The notes: a model not told the origin generated them from the sequence alone. Positions 1-12,902 are shown, counted from the stretch's first letter. The stretch is 64,000 nt of DNA from Thunnus maccoyii (GCF_910596095.1 NC_056538.1:7496001-7560000), one strand, 5' to 3'. A program made the numbers and translations.

Positions 1-134
1 TGTTTATAGCTGTCAGTTTTATAAATACTGTGCTATAAAGAGTCTTGTGTAACACCTTCTGTGAATGTATCATGTGTGCACTATATGTCAACTGTTACTG
101 TGTTTATGTTTAGTATGTTAACTGTATATATATG

Positions 135-169
<35 letters not shown>

Positions 170-177
170 GCGTGCAG

Positions 178-3100
178 TCACCCACTATTCCCACTGCTGG
201 CCTTAGTGTTTGAGAAGTGTGAGCTGGCCACCTGCTCCCCTCGAGACTCCACCTCCCTCTCTGCCACCTCCCACCTCCCCGGCATGACCAATCACAGCGA
301 TGTCTGCTCCTCCGAATCCTTTAACGATGACATCGCCATGTTCGCTAAACAGGTGACTGACAGCTGTGAGAGCCAATCACAGAACAATCAACGTTTGTTT
401 TTGCGTTTTGGTTTTTTTTTTAATAATTTGTTTTATTTGTGTTGCAGATTCGTTCAGAGAAGCCCATATTTTCTTCTAATCCTGAGCTGGACAACTTGGT
501 ATGATGCACCAACTGACATCACGATAGTATAAGAAACATACTTTTTTCTCATAGATTATATTGATCATTAATCCACGTTCTTCTCTCCACAGATGATCCA
601 GGCCATACAGGTTCTTCGCTTTCATTTACTGGAGTTAGAGAAGGTTGGTTGGACAAAAGCACTCTTTGCTCATTCAAAATTTCAACTACTTTTCAACACA
701 AGCACATCTTGATATGTTAAGCACGCAATTTTTCTTCCAAAAAAGGAAAAATACCAAAATTTTCCATGACGGTGCTGATTAGGATGTGGCGTTAAAGCAT
801 GCACTAATAAGTTTATATCTGTCTTCTAAGGTGCATGACCTGTGTGATAACTTCTGCCATCGCTACATCACCTGTCTGAAGGGCAAAATGCCCACAGACC
901 TCGTCCTGGATGAACGGGAGGGCGGCTCCAAGTCTGACATGGAGGACTTCACTGGATCCTGCACCAGTCTGTCAGAGCAGGTGAGACAAGCTGCCAAGGT
1001 ACAGAATGTCAAACATTGAGCAGTAACAGTATGTAGTGTTCATTCACCTACCCAACTCCATCCACTGAATGTCTGAATAATGGCCCCATGCTTCATGACT
1101 TCTTGTTCTCTCTCCTCCTGCTGGGAATTCCCCATCTTCCTATTACACTACCTCCAACCTCCTCTCCCTCTGTTGCTCCCTGCAGAATGCATCATGGTTA
1201 CGGGAGCCAGATGAATGTGCCACGACTCCTCTGGGAACACCAGGCACCTGTGGCCTGCCTTCACTCAGCACAGCAGACAACTGTAGTGACACAGGTACAT
1301 GGAAAATACTGTTTGTGTGAGAACAAACACATCAGCCACATCTGCAAAAACACATACAGACAACTTTCATACAGAGCCTACGTACATGCAAAGTGTGTTA
1401 TAACACTGTAGATAATAATATGGTGAGACCCATAGCTGATATTTACCTTGTGCCAGTCTGTGTTGTTATGATGAATATGATACTGTTGGTTGCAGAACTG
1501 ATCATTATCACAGTAGTTTTTACTAAACCAAAATTAAGTGTATTGCATCATATTGATATGATTCCACATAAACATAGCTTAAATAGAGATTTCATTCAAT
1601 TTCTGAATGGAATGGAAATTATTGGATAAATCCTAAGAGTTGTTATAATTTCATGGCTTGAAAAAGGTCAAATGTACAAAATATCAGCAAAAACACCATA
1701 GTGAGCATGCATCATTTGGACCCTAATTGACACAGACACACATACACAGTCGCTCAGATACAATATGTGCATGGTCTCCCTGCAGGCGATGGTCTGGACG
1801 GAGGAGTGGCCTCCCCCAGTACAGGAGAGGAGGACGAGTCCGACAGAGAGAGGAGGAATAACAAGAAGAGAGGCATCTTCCCCAAAGTGGCCACAAACAT
1901 CATGAGAGCATGGCTCTTCCAGCACCTGTCGGTGAGAGAGACACAACTTTTTCATGTTCTCATAATTTGGACAGTAATTAAACCATCCCACACGCTGTAA
2001 GAAAACAAAGAAAGCCTTTGTACAGTGCTGGATGAGAGGATAATTGCTGAAAGAGAGGATTTAGTGTGAGGCAAAACATCCCTGACAAGAATAGACAGAG
2101 AGGTGAACCGAGTGTGTAATGGAAGTCAATTAAATTAAATGAAAAATCGGGGGATTATGTGATTATGTGAATATGCTCGCTATTGAATAATTGTGGAAGT
2201 GGTAGAAATGGAGTGAGTAATTGTTGGTGCGTTGGTTAGATTGGTAATTAGCTACTAAATGAGGCAGGTCAAATGTTGCTTCACTCCAATTATTGCAGTG
2301 TGTGTGTGTGAGAGAGAAAGAAATGCAATAAGGGAGAGTGAGGGGGGTTGCTGAGGTTGAAATGTGAGCGCAGATGTGAATTCAGATGTAAGGTCATCAG
2401 TATTCATCCTGAGATTTCACATACATGACTTTATTTTAGATTTCAGTTAAAGCGTCAAGTAACCCTCACATGATTCTGCTATTGATCCACAAGAATTTAT
2501 TCACATTTATGACGAAAGCTGGAAATGTCACACCTGAGAGTCTTTTAAACTGTAGCTCTGTGTGTCCTCTCCCAGCACCCGTACCCGTCTGAGGAGCAGA
2601 AGAAGCAGCTGTCACAGGACACGGGACTGACCATCTTACAGGTCAACAACTGGTCAGTGCACTCCCGATCAATACACTAATTCTGCCCCCTGGCTTATCA
2701 ATAATCAGTTAAACAGTCTTGTTTAAATGTAAAGCGTCAACTTCCAAATTAACATTGTGGCTGTTGCCACGTCAATAATGTATTGGCGTGACAGTCCTGT
2801 GCAGAAATGAGAAGTGTCTTTACTTATGTCAGTTTACAACTCGCTTAAGTCGTTTTTTTTTTGTTAACTCTTTATTGTGCATGTTGTGTGAATAAAGGCC
2901 AATTGAATAAAAGGTAGCGCTTTTACAAGACTTGGAGAGAAAACGGTAATCTACTATATAAGAAAGCAGCTTATAAAAGAGGGAGAAACGTCCTACTAAG
3001 CATTTTTTTCAGAAGGTGCAAGGCAGTAAAATCCACTTGCACCATGTTCATAAAACAGAATAGCAAATCAATATCCAATAATTAGATTATTTACTGCACC

Positions 3101-5372
3101 CAAATTCCCTAGGCACACATGTATCTGCACAGGCAAAATACACACACATAAACCAAGCATTTAAATGTTGTTGATCAATTAGTCCTTTCTTGATTTTCTG
3201 TACCTCCATCAAAGATACACAAACACATACACTCTAACTCAAACATATGACGTGTGTGTCTGTCACATGTTAAAAAATAGATTTTGTTATATGATAACTT
3301 AGGTGTTTTTATTTATACCCCTGCTGCGGCACACACACACACGCACACACACACACAGTGACCCGATCAATGGAGATCAATCAATTATCACAGGGCGATC
3401 AATACCTGCTCTGCCCTAACGTTGATTTACTCTGCCCTCTGAAAGGGTTAAGTGGTTGTAAAAGCGAAAAGGTTAATAGTCTCCCGGTCAGCCTTTTTCT
3501 CCATTAACGGGTGGCCTCGTCCATCTCTCTCTCTCTCTGTTCACACTCTTTCTTTATGTCTCTCTCTCCTGCGCAGGTTCATCAACGCCAGGAGGAGAAT
3601 TGTTCAGCCGATGATCGACCAGTCAAATCGCTCAGGTCGGTGTTTATAAGTCAGTCAGCTGGCCGGTCGCTCAGTAAACACCTCTGTATATATATGAGTC
3701 TGAGTTTATTGTACACTGTGTCTGACGCTACGTGTTGTCCCGCAGGTCAGGGTGGTCCCTACAGCCCAGAGGGAGCAGCTCTTGGGGGCTACGGGCTTGA
3801 CGGACAGGCCCACCTTGGGCTTCGAACAGCAGGTACAGTCACCTGCAGGGACATACTGCTCACTATCATAGACTGAGAGAATACAAAATATACTACTCTA
3901 GGACAAGGCTGCTGGTATTCTATATTTTTTTAAATGTTCAATAAATCCTATAAAAAGAAACTACATGAAAGATGCTGCTGCTGTAAATATTCATTATTCA
4001 CCAAATCTGCTGATGAAAGTTGTCCCAAATCCTCTTTAAGTAATGTTTTCTAAAAACTAGTGTCCAGCTGTTTTTCAGAAATTTTCAAGCCTTTTTGGAA
4101 AATTAAATTATGTATTTTTAGGATTTATGTCTTAAGTAGGAACAAATGCACTTAGGGCTGAGTGCTCTACATATAAGAATGTATCATATTCTTTAAGTAC
4201 ACTTAAGCTAAAGACAATATTTGGATCAAAACAACACATTACAGTGACTTGCAGAACAAGAATGAATATGCATTTGAGTGGACAGAGTTAACTTTGAAAT
4301 CTTCAATAAAAGATAATATATAAGAACATACACTCGCTGTTTAACCCTCACCATGCTTTTAAATTAGTTTAGAGTATTTTACACTTATGCTGGAAAGGGC
4401 AGCATTGCGAGGACAGTTATGGATTGTGGCTTTAAAGGAAAAATCTGTGATCCAAATGTAAACAAAAGGATTGCCTGCTACCAAAAATAACTACAAAATA
4501 CCAGAACCTCACAATTTAACAGACATTTCTTTAATATGTAACACAGGACAATTTTCGTGTTTTCTGACACTGTGTAAAACCACAAGCAGTGTGTTAAATT
4601 AATACCATGCAGCCAAACATTGTTTAAACTCATAGAACTTTGTTTTAAATATAGCAGAGTTCCCAAAGTTTCCAAAAATATTAAAAATATGTCAAGCTGA
4701 ATTTTAGGATTATGCGTATAAAATAATTCATAATTCAAGGGTTTGAATATTTCACTCAGTGTAAACAGTATATAGCTTCAATTAAGACCTGGTACAAGCA
4801 GATACAAAATATACTGTATATGAGCTTATTATTAAAGTTTAAGCTACTTAAGGAAAAACAAAGGGAGAAATAGTAAGTTAAGGAGTTAAAGTTTATGATC
4901 AGTTGAAAACACACAAAATGCAGAATTTGCTTCTGTAAGTAAAAAAAAAAAAATGAAGTAGTAATTTAGTGAGTAATTTTCGGTTTCCAGCACAAAGTCT
5001 GTACGCTGTATTACAGATCAAAACATGATTTTGTAAAAGTAGAAATTACCGATTGAAGAAAAAAATACCTCCTCACTCTTTTCAACATTGCCAAATCCCA
5101 AAATTGATTCCACTTTATCTACATTGAAAATGTAAATCCATCCTCTCTGTCTCCCAACTTCTCTCCCACTAGGTCTCCAAGGGATGTCCTCTCTGCAGGG
5201 TGACTACCCCGGCGCTCTGCTGTCCCAGCCAGGCTACCCTCCCCACCCGGGACCCTCTCTCCACCCCTACCCGGGCCCACACCCCCACCCCGCCATGCTG
5301 CTCCACCCGCCGCCACACGCACACCCCGCAGAGCCGCTCCTCGCGCAGGGACTGGACATACACGCACACTAG
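178..5372 (+). CDS. meis3: MEIS-family TALE homeobox transcription factor, 3' ten exons (5' partial)
   Basis: This gene encodes a PBX/HOX cofactor that binds TGACAG-type sites in the nucleus. Coding exons with GT-AG borders are 178-352, 448-498, 593-643, 831-980, 1186-1294, 1786-1931, 2576-2652, 3577-3635, 3746-3832 and 5173-5372. They join in one frame to 367 codons plus TAG, and lengths of 51, 51, 146, 77 and 59 nt match MEIS exons. The first exon opens with [19 protein letters not shown], the MEIS N-terminal (PBX-binding) domain, which continues to about 980. The homeodomain spans 1786-3635, with [19 protein letters not shown], the three-residue-loop PYP and [15 protein letters not shown]. 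The tail ends in LDIHAH, like the long MEIS1/2 C-terminus ending DIHAQ, but it is shorter and His/Pro-rich. [13 protein letters not shown] and QHLSHPYP fit MEIS3 better than MEIS1 or MEIS2. The family is certain, the paralogue likely. The amino-terminal exons lie outside the window. Confidence 0.88.
1786..3635 (+). other. meis3: TALE homeodomain exons of meis3
   Basis: Three exons (1786-1931, 2576-2652, 3577-3635) encode the homeodomain. They run from the NKKRGIFPK start, through helix 1 ([13 protein letters not shown]), the PYP loop insertion that defines TALE proteins, helix 2 ([14 protein letters not shown]), to recognition helix 3 ([16 protein letters not shown]). The Trp, Phe, Asn and Arg residues that contact DNA are all present. 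The introns fall where they do in mammalian MEIS genes, including the split Trp codon at 2652/3577. Confidence 0.9.
2653..3576 (+). other. meis3 intron between homeodomain exons
   Basis: This intron of 924 nt lies between the exons ending at 2652 and starting at 3577. It holds a short CA-rich stretch at about 3330-3358 and a pyrimidine tract leading to the acceptor. I see no additional exon or recognisable repeat. Confidence 0.6.
3833..5172 (+). other. Last meis3 intron
   Basis: This AT-rich intron of 1340 nt lies between the exons ending at 3832 and starting at 5173. MEIS genes in other vertebrates use alternative 3' exons here, giving a short WHYM/WHYL ending. I looked for a codon run of that type and did not see one, so only the long ending is supported. 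Confidence 0.5.
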
Positions 5373-5390
5373 CTGGGGGGGGAGTCGGGA

Positions 5391-5441
5391 TGTGTGTGTG
5401 TGTCTGTGTGTGTATGGTGGGATATGTCTGTGTGTGTGTGT

Positions 5442-5508
<67 letters not shown>
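5391..5508 (+). repeat. Long (GT)n microsatellite in meis3 3' UTR
   Basis: This is an interrupted GT tract, pure from about 5444 to 5508, starting 20 bases after the stop codon. Its length and purity predict high polymorphism and left-handed-DNA potential. Confidence 0.95.
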
Positions 5509-5509
<1 letters not shown>

Positions 5510-5629
5510 ATGGCTGTGTATGTGTAATGACGCATACAGTACACTATTTAAAGAAAAAAAGACACATTGCTCCGAAAGTTTACATTCCCCACTGAAAGAC
5601 AGTGACCTCAATGTAGCTGTTCCACTCAC

Positions 5630-5631
<2 letters not shown>

Positions 5632-5662
<31 letters not shown>
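5632..5662 (+). repeat. (CA)n microsatellite
   Basis: This pure CA run of about 31 bases lies on the same strand as, and about 125 bases after, the long GT run. The two would be complementary within one transcript. Confidence 0.95.
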
Positions 5663-5663
<1 letters not shown>

Positions 5664-6424
5664 CTGAAGACATAAGCAGTACACTTACACACACATACAT
5701 ACACACACACAGTCTGGACCCACAGGTTTAAGCCATACCTCTTTCAGAGTAGAAGTGCTTCCTCCTCTCCAAATGTCTCCACTGTGTCCTGTGGGTGAGA
5801 CACATGCTTTAAACTACACTTCCCATCATGCCTGCTGACCCACAGTAAGATGGTTGACCGGAGAATATTTATGCCCAGACTTTTTACCACAGCACATGGA
5901 CGTTACTGGATGGGACTTTATCCTGTGACCTCGCCTTCTTCACTACTCCCTGTCTTCCTGCACACGTGACTGTCAAAGATACACACACCCTCACACACAC
6001 TTTATTTAAAGCTGATTTGAGTTTTTTCTTATTCTATTTTTATATTTATGTGTGCCACTCCAGGCGGATGCAGCTTCACGTGAGCTTGTTGAAATGTTAG
6101 TGCTCTTCCTCAGCATGAAGCTAAACACTATGAATGACTTCCAGTCTGCCTCGCTCTCGTACCACTGACCTCCTTAAGATGCCAACAGGTGTCCGTTACC
6201 TTAGGATCTTTCCTACACACATGCAAACACACATCTACACACACTGTACACTGTACACACACACACAAACTTCTGTAAGCATTTCTAGTACATTTTTGTC
6301 TGTCATAGCAGTATGAGGGGAGCTGCAGCCAAAGGACTCTTTAAACATTCTGCTCCCTCTCCGCTCTGCTCGGACTGCTGAAACATTTCTGAATGATGAT
6401 GGGAAATACAGTTATGATAAAAGT

Positions 6425-6430
6425 ATTAAA
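6425..6430 (+). terminator. Candidate polyadenylation signal of meis3 (ATTAAA)
   Basis: This is the second most common vertebrate poly(A) hexamer. It lies about 1.05 kb after the meis3 stop and is followed at 6466-6504 by a GT run. No AATAAA is evident between the stop and this point. Transcript evidence is absent. Confidence 0.35.
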
Positions 6431-6462
6431 ATGTTTTTTTGTAAGACTTGTCGACGGGTCAT

Positions 6463-6504
<42 letters not shown>

Positions 6505-6507
<3 letters not shown>

Positions 6508-9500
6508 TGTTTTGTGATTCTACCTGTGGTTACTTCAATCCTCTGGTGCAGGAGTTGATGTAGCAAGAGTTTGGAGTAAATAGAGGAGCTGCTAATTAAT
6601 ATAAAGAACCAGAAACCGCAGGCCACAGGTTATTGTGTCCCACATATTACTACATATTATTTTAAACTAGGTTTTGTGTGTTCACACTCAAAAAGTGATT
6701 TTATATTATATACAGTTAAAGACATCAGCATCCGTAAATCTGGGGAATAAAAGTGTTTTTAAAAAATTTCCTATTAGTACAAAAGGTGTACATTTATTTC
6801 TTGTGCACTAACTGCAAAACTAAACTAACACCAGTTATTTAGCTATTTATGCACACTAGTTCCCAGCACTTATGAGACACCATAAATACAGTTGTAGCAG
6901 TGAAACATTTGTCAGACATGAACTTCTTACATATAATGTTAGATTGCAAACAAAGAACGTCATCTGTCCCAAGATGGAAAATTAAATGTACTTAAAATAT
7001 TCTCTTCCTTGAACGCAGGTTAAGGTTTTCATTATCTTCATAACTATGAGGATTAGCATGTAGTATAGAGTATTGTATTTAATATGGAATTTGGATACAA
7101 AGTGTCAATGTCTAGGCTTTCTGCTCTGAACTGACAGAAAATGTAGAAACTGAAGGTCAGTTCAGCGCAAATATGACACAGAAGTCGTTAATTATCAGCA
7201 AAAATGTTGCAGGACACATTCCTTCCTTTAAGCTCTGTTTGAAATCCTCAGTTGCTTACTTTTTCTACTCAGCCTTGAAGTCTTAATCAACCTATATATG
7301 ATGTGTTATTCTGTATTCTTTCACCATTCTCTATTCCTAGCCTCAACTCTGATTATGTGCAATTAACTATAAAGTCAAAAACATAAGTGAAAAACGATAT
7401 CTAATATGTCAGAGAAGTTCAAACACACAAAATAAACCCTGATCGAAGCCATTCACTTCCATGGGACCTTATCTTGAAAAAAGTAATGTAATCTTCCTCC
7501 TTTTCCCTCCAATCATAAGTCACGTCACTCCGTCCCCTCCTATGACTATCTGTTTAACTCTGCCTGAGGCCTCAGGCTGCAGCCGCAGCGATCTGTCACA
7601 CAAGCTAGATTATCACAGGGTGGAAAGAAGTCCGACTTTTTTATGCCTCAAAGCGCAGAGCAGAGCTGCTTGTAGTTGTGTGAAGTGTGGAAGAAAAAAA
7701 AAGGAACACTCCCTGTCTAGACAGAACCAAAGTTCAGATGTGTGCTTTAGAGCTGAACGTCAGATCTGTCAGGGGTTGTAGACAGGATCATGTTTTTAGT
7801 AGAACAGCAGCACCACCTGTATAATTTAAGTTATCACACATTTATGTAAAATAAAAATAATCTCTTCCACTCCTCACATTCTTCATCCCTACTTGTTCAT
7901 CATCTAAATTAAAGGCAACATTATTTGTCAAGAAGCACATAACTTTCACCTCTCCTCCAGCTCTAAATCAAACATCAATGCATAACTCCACCTTTGGGCA
8001 TCCAACAGCCACTAATAGCACCTCAAACTCACAAAAAACTCTGAACACCCCCCTCACCCTGCCCGCCATTCGGCCCGGGGCAGGAGGGAGGGTCAGGGGC
8101 CAGAGTTCAAACGGAGGTCAACAGGAAATGGCTGTTCTCCCTGGCACCCGGGTCCTGACCTCAGCACCACTTTTCATTTCTCTTTGTCCCTCCACACACT
8201 ATCTCCTGTAGGCCATGTTGGTCAGGATGGACCCTCACTTACTCTTTCACCTCCTCATGGTCCTGTTTGCTTGCTGGTCTTTGCCACAGCACTGTCATGT
8301 ACAACAGTGTTTTGTTTTGTTTTCTGTGTCAATCCAAACTCTGTTTTTACATCCTGATCTCTGACAATATTGTAATGTTAAAACTCTGGTTTACCACAAA
8401 TGGGACAATATAGATAAACCTAAATCATTTTCTTTTTTTCATGATGTTCTAAAACAACTAAACACTAATTCCTCAAGTTATCAATATGCTCACATGTAAT
8501 GCTACACACATACACTGTCTAAGATGTATGAATGTATGTTAGCATGTTTCTTTAGACCAGAATTCTACCATTCTACCATCTGTTCTTAAAAGCAAGACAA
8601 AAAAGGGATGTAATTTTTCAACAAAACATTATAATATAAATTAAATTCAAAGTTTTACAAGTAAAGTTAATTAATTTCTTTTTTACATTAAAGCCCAATC
8701 AATAAACTGACCTGCCAATATTATTGACCCATTATTAGATTAGATATATTGTTATTAGCGTATATAAATGAAAGAATTGATTCATCCAGATTCATATAAG
8801 GCAGGTTCAGAGAACTTTGAATACATTGAACTTTAAATAACAAACTTTAAAAAGCAACTCAAACACAGCAAGATGTAATATATGATTCAGGGACACTTTT
8901 TTGTTTGATATATATCCTTAATTCTGGCTTTAACAAGATATTTTCAAACCATTTTTCTTCCAACTTCAATAAAAGCTTACATTTCAACACAAATGTCTCC
9001 TGTAGATAAACAGAATATCTCTTCAAATATTGAGTAAATCTCTGTTGCCCATAGAGACCCCACAGCAACACCTTATTTATTCTATCCTCTGCCATTTTAA
9101 TAAGACGATTACACAGTTGACTCATTTCACACATTTTTCCCTTGTACTGGCACCCAGCTCACGTCTCATTGAATTATAGGAACAAATCCGTGAACCCCCA
9201 GAAAACACTGTATAGCACTATTCTGTAATCTGCAATACCAGATTCTTTAAAGCCTCATAACCCTGTATGGGTCAGTATAGTAGAGACACATGCAACATAA
9301 AGTTGGAAAATAACCAAGATTACTACATAATTTCAGTTTGTTAATGACTGGATTTAGAGCTCTTCCAGCCAACTTCATCCTTGTAAGTCCTAAATTCATC
9401 AAGAGAAGAACCCAAATATTTATAGGCACCAACATATTCCAAACAGACTTAACTAAAACTCTTTGACTTCTTCCCATACTTCTCTTCTTTATATACCTGT

Positions 9501-10532
9501 TGATAAGTTACAAGAAATTGCAGTACAGAAATGCAAATGAAATATATGTCTGCAGTAATATAGAAGCGATGATGCCATTACATTGTTTATTCACAGGAAG
9601 AGTTTATCTGCAAAATGTCCCTCTCAGTACATATCTTGTTTATTTTTAATAATCAAAATGAAGGTATCCTTATCCAAAGCGTTTATAAAAATTATGCTTG
9701 GATATGTTAAGAAACACATGTTAGCAGCTCTATCGTTATCAGATGTTTTAACTCTCAAATAGTATCATGTCAGTCACTAGTCTTTTCTTCTTTTTCGTCT
9801 CCAGCTGTTTGACAACAATGATCCTGATCCTGTAACATCACACCCCAGGCCGGGATCCAAGCAGAGAATCAGCTGCATACAGGCTTTATTCATACATCAG
9901 TACAGCTCTCACTCACACAGTATAATTCATAGTCAGCTTATGATTGCTTCACATAGATTGAGTCTGCTGCCAGCTTCTTGTCTCACCAACACAGCCTCTA
10001 TTAGACGGTGGGAATTACATTGCATAAAATCAACCTTTATGTTGACAAATGGCGGGGAGTATACGGAAGGGAGAAAGTGTTCGAATGTATTTACAGTATA
10101 TGTGTGTACTGTAGTTAGAGGAGAATATGTAATGTACTGTAGCGTGTAGCATATGTGGCACTGCAGTAGATCATTCTGCCTTAAAGAAGTGTGAGGTTTT
10201 GGCCGAATTTTGAGAAAATGATTAAAGTAAATGGCACATTTTTGTAGGAAATGTATTTTTTTAAATTCACATAACCTGAAACAATTTTATAAAATGACAA
10301 AAGTGTGATTGTCACTGCTGCTTAATATACATTTCACTGAGTATTGCTACCTTCCTGATAATGTTTCCATCATTTCAAGACTCCTACTGGTTTGAATTTG
10401 ACCATTTGAGCGTTGGCCTATTGAGGCAAAATGAATACACGTGTGTAATGTACAAAAGTGCACGCCTGTGTGTGTCGGGGCACAAATATGTGTGCACATA
10501 AATATGTACAATTCCATTTTAACATAAAGTGT

Positions 10533-10587
<55 letters not shown>

Positions 10588-11168
10588 AGGGGGTGTACTC
10601 TGGTGGTCATTAATCATTCAATTACGCACCTGTCAGAGTTCAGACAAGTGGGAGAGAGGGCGAGGGAGGGAGGCTGCAGGGGGGAGTAAAGGAGAGAGAG
10701 AAAGGAAGAGAGGAATGCAGCGGGGAAAGGAGGAAGAGAGCAGAGAGGAGCTGAATGATGGAGAGAGGGAATGAAAAAACACCGGGAGGGTTAAAAAGAG
10801 AAAGAGAAAGGGTGTAAGTTTTATTGTGGGCGTGTGAACGGCCCGTGACAGAGGCAAGCTGTCGGATGGTGACAGCCGCTGAAAGGCCGCAGTAAAGACA
10901 AAGACACTTATATGTATTATAGGGAGACGAGTGACAGATGAAGACAAGACAGGACAGGACAATAAAGACACAGCCAAACTGATTTAACATGATTACTTAG
11001 CTTAAAGTGAGGCAGGCATCTTTAGTGCATTAGAAGCACAACAAGTTTAACATGACATATAAAAGCAAATGTAATTTTGTTATTTTATGTTGAGTAATGA
11101 TTTTATAATGGTCAGGTACAAAGCCTCCAAGCTATGCTCACCATCCAAATGCTTTAAAGTGAAGTTCA
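6505..11168. other. Intergenic DNA, no gene recognised
   Basis: This is AT-rich sequence downstream of meis3. I see no exon with conserved protein similarity and no RNA gene. Notable contents are a (GT)n tract at 10538-10585, a purine-rich stretch at about 10646-10810, and TTTATT at 9888-9893 (AATAAA on the minus strand) set in sequence that resembles a transcript 3' end. Confidence 0.5.
10538..10585 (+). repeat. (GT)n microsatellite
   Basis: This uninterrupted GT run of about 48 bases is followed by a G-rich and then GA-rich stretch to about 10810. Confidence 0.95.
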
Positions 11169-12054
11169 TTTAAAGGGCTACTACAGAAATTAAGTATTGA
11201 ATTACACAAGAGACAGATTTAAAAAAATCAAAAGAAAGAAAAAATCAAAATCAGACCAGCAGAGGCTGAGATCTTCTGAATTTTAGTCCCTTTTATGGGA
11301 CAAAATCCAAAAACACTGGATCCTATATTTCCCATAATGCAACTCAAGACTCATGAGCCCTCCTTGTCGTCCAAATGCCCACTTCTTTCAAACTCAACAC
11401 CTCCAGTTTTTTTAATTCAAGCTTTCTGCTAAAATCAGAGATAACGTTGATGACATCACCATTCCTTCCGAGAAAAATTAGAACATTCATCATTTCGGTA
11501 AACGCCCAAAAATGACATTTTTTTTCAATCATGTGACAAAGCCTAGCAGGGTGTAGGAATTATATGACTCCTGTAAGTTGGGAGCAGAAGAGGAAGTTAG
11601 ATGAAGATATTACGGAGCCACAGTGGCTCCACATAGGGAGCACATCAAGATGGATGGATGGGTCAACAAAACCGCTGTTCGTCCCCTGTTTCCTACCAAC
11701 AGTCAACATTGGTTTCTTTTAACCACGACCATGGTCATCCCCTAACCTTAACCACATGGTTATTATTGTAACCACGACAATGATAGTCCCCTAACCTTAA
11801 CGAAGTAGTGATGTAGGAGGTACCAAGCTGTTTTCCAAAACCAAACCTACACAAATTTTAACCACAGTAGCGCTGTCACATCATAAAGGAATATACTGTG
11901 TTTTTCAACAGCGATTTGTAACGGTTTCAGAAGCATTGACAAATTATGTCATCCTCCTGATAGAGCTGTCAGATCAGAAAAAGCTTACATGCGTTGTTCT
12001 GGAGGGCATATATGCTATACACAACATATAAAATCAGGGGAGTGGCCCTTTAAA
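11169..12054. mobile_element. MITE-like element with TTTAAAGGGC inverted termini
   Basis: The left end TTTAAAGGGCTACT (11169-11182) matches the reverse complement of the right end AGTGGCCCTTTAAA (12041-12054) at 13 of 14 positions. The 886-bp interior has no long reading frame. It contains two diverged copies of a CCCCTAACCTTAAC-type motif (about 11739 and 11790) that I recall as frequent in percomorph repeats. A clear target-site duplication is not visible. This is probably a non-autonomous DNA transposon; the superfamily is unassigned. Confidence 0.6.
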
Positions 12055-12715
12055 AAGGTGAATAATCATTATGTTTATGATATATTTTATTTTGTGCAGG
12101 GTTCTATATATTGCACTTTAAAACTAACACATATATAGCATTACAGGAGCTCTTCTTCCTATTTTTTTTATTAGTTTATTGATTCATAAGAGTTCTGAAT
12201 TTTTCTTTACTCAGGAAATGGAAACAGTGTGGAAATATTGCCACTGTGTGATTGTACTGTATGTGACTCCATGTTGCCCCTTTTCCCTCCTATACTGTAT
12301 ATGTTTGAGTGTTTGCATTTGTATACATGAGCAGCCCCCCCACACTTAATCTTCTGTGTGTGTGTGTGTGTGTGTTTTGCAGTCTCCATGTACCTCGAAT
12401 GCCTCAGGCCACAGCCATCTGTGCCCCCCCTCCTCATTTCACAGACACACACACATACACACAGACACACACACTCCTCTTCTCTTCTTCCTTGTGCACC
12501 CCCTCCTCTACTGCCTCCGCCACTGCCATATATCTAATTTATGGCCATGGTGAGTGTGTTACACACACTCATGTATGCATAATATATCACGTGTGAAAGA
12601 ATTGCGTGTGGGAGAGCGAGTCTGTGACACTATGCACTGGCCAGCATATAGTCCTGACCACAGTTCCTTCGAAACTCCTCGACATTTCCCTAAAATTTGC
12701 TGCATGCGCATGTAA

Positions 12716-12718
<3 letters not shown>

Positions 12719-12748
<30 letters not shown>
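12719..12748 (+). repeat. (GT)n microsatellite
   Basis: This is a pure GT run of about 30 bases. Confidence 0.95.
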
Positions 12749-12749
<1 letters not shown>

Positions 12750-12844
12750 CATTAAATGTGTGATTCAGTGAGTATCGCTCTGTTTCTTTCTCAGTCTTCC
12801 ACCAGATCTAACAGCACTGATAAAGTGTGAGAAGAGAAAGAGAG

Positions 12845-12902
12845 TGTGTGCATGTGAGTGTGTGTGTGTATGTGTGTGTGTGTGTGTGTTTGTGTGTGTG
12901 TG
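12845..12902 (+). repeat. Interrupted (GT)n microsatellite
   Basis: This GT-rich tract is broken by single substitutions such as CATG, TGTA and TTTG. Confidence 0.9.

Larger units (their letters stand above)
5373..6450 (+). other. meis3: Probable meis3 3' UTR
   Basis: There is no further reading frame after the TAG at 5370-5372. The stretch carries a long GT tract (pure 5444-5508), a CA tract (5632-5662) and unique sequence, then ATTAAA at 6425-6430. A GT-rich stretch beginning about 36 bases later could serve as the downstream polyadenylation element. This 3' end is inferred from motifs only. Confidence 0.45.

Noticed and set aside
5119-5710. Open frames made of Thr-His, Cys-Val repeats on both strands
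   Set aside because: They translate GT/CA dinucleotide tracts in the meis3 3' UTR; open frames across such tracts are expected by chance.
12380-12545. Possible exon following TTTTGCAG near a GT tract
   Set aside because: Its translation (Pro/Ser/Thr-rich, CA-derived) has no recognised similarity and no partner exons nearby.
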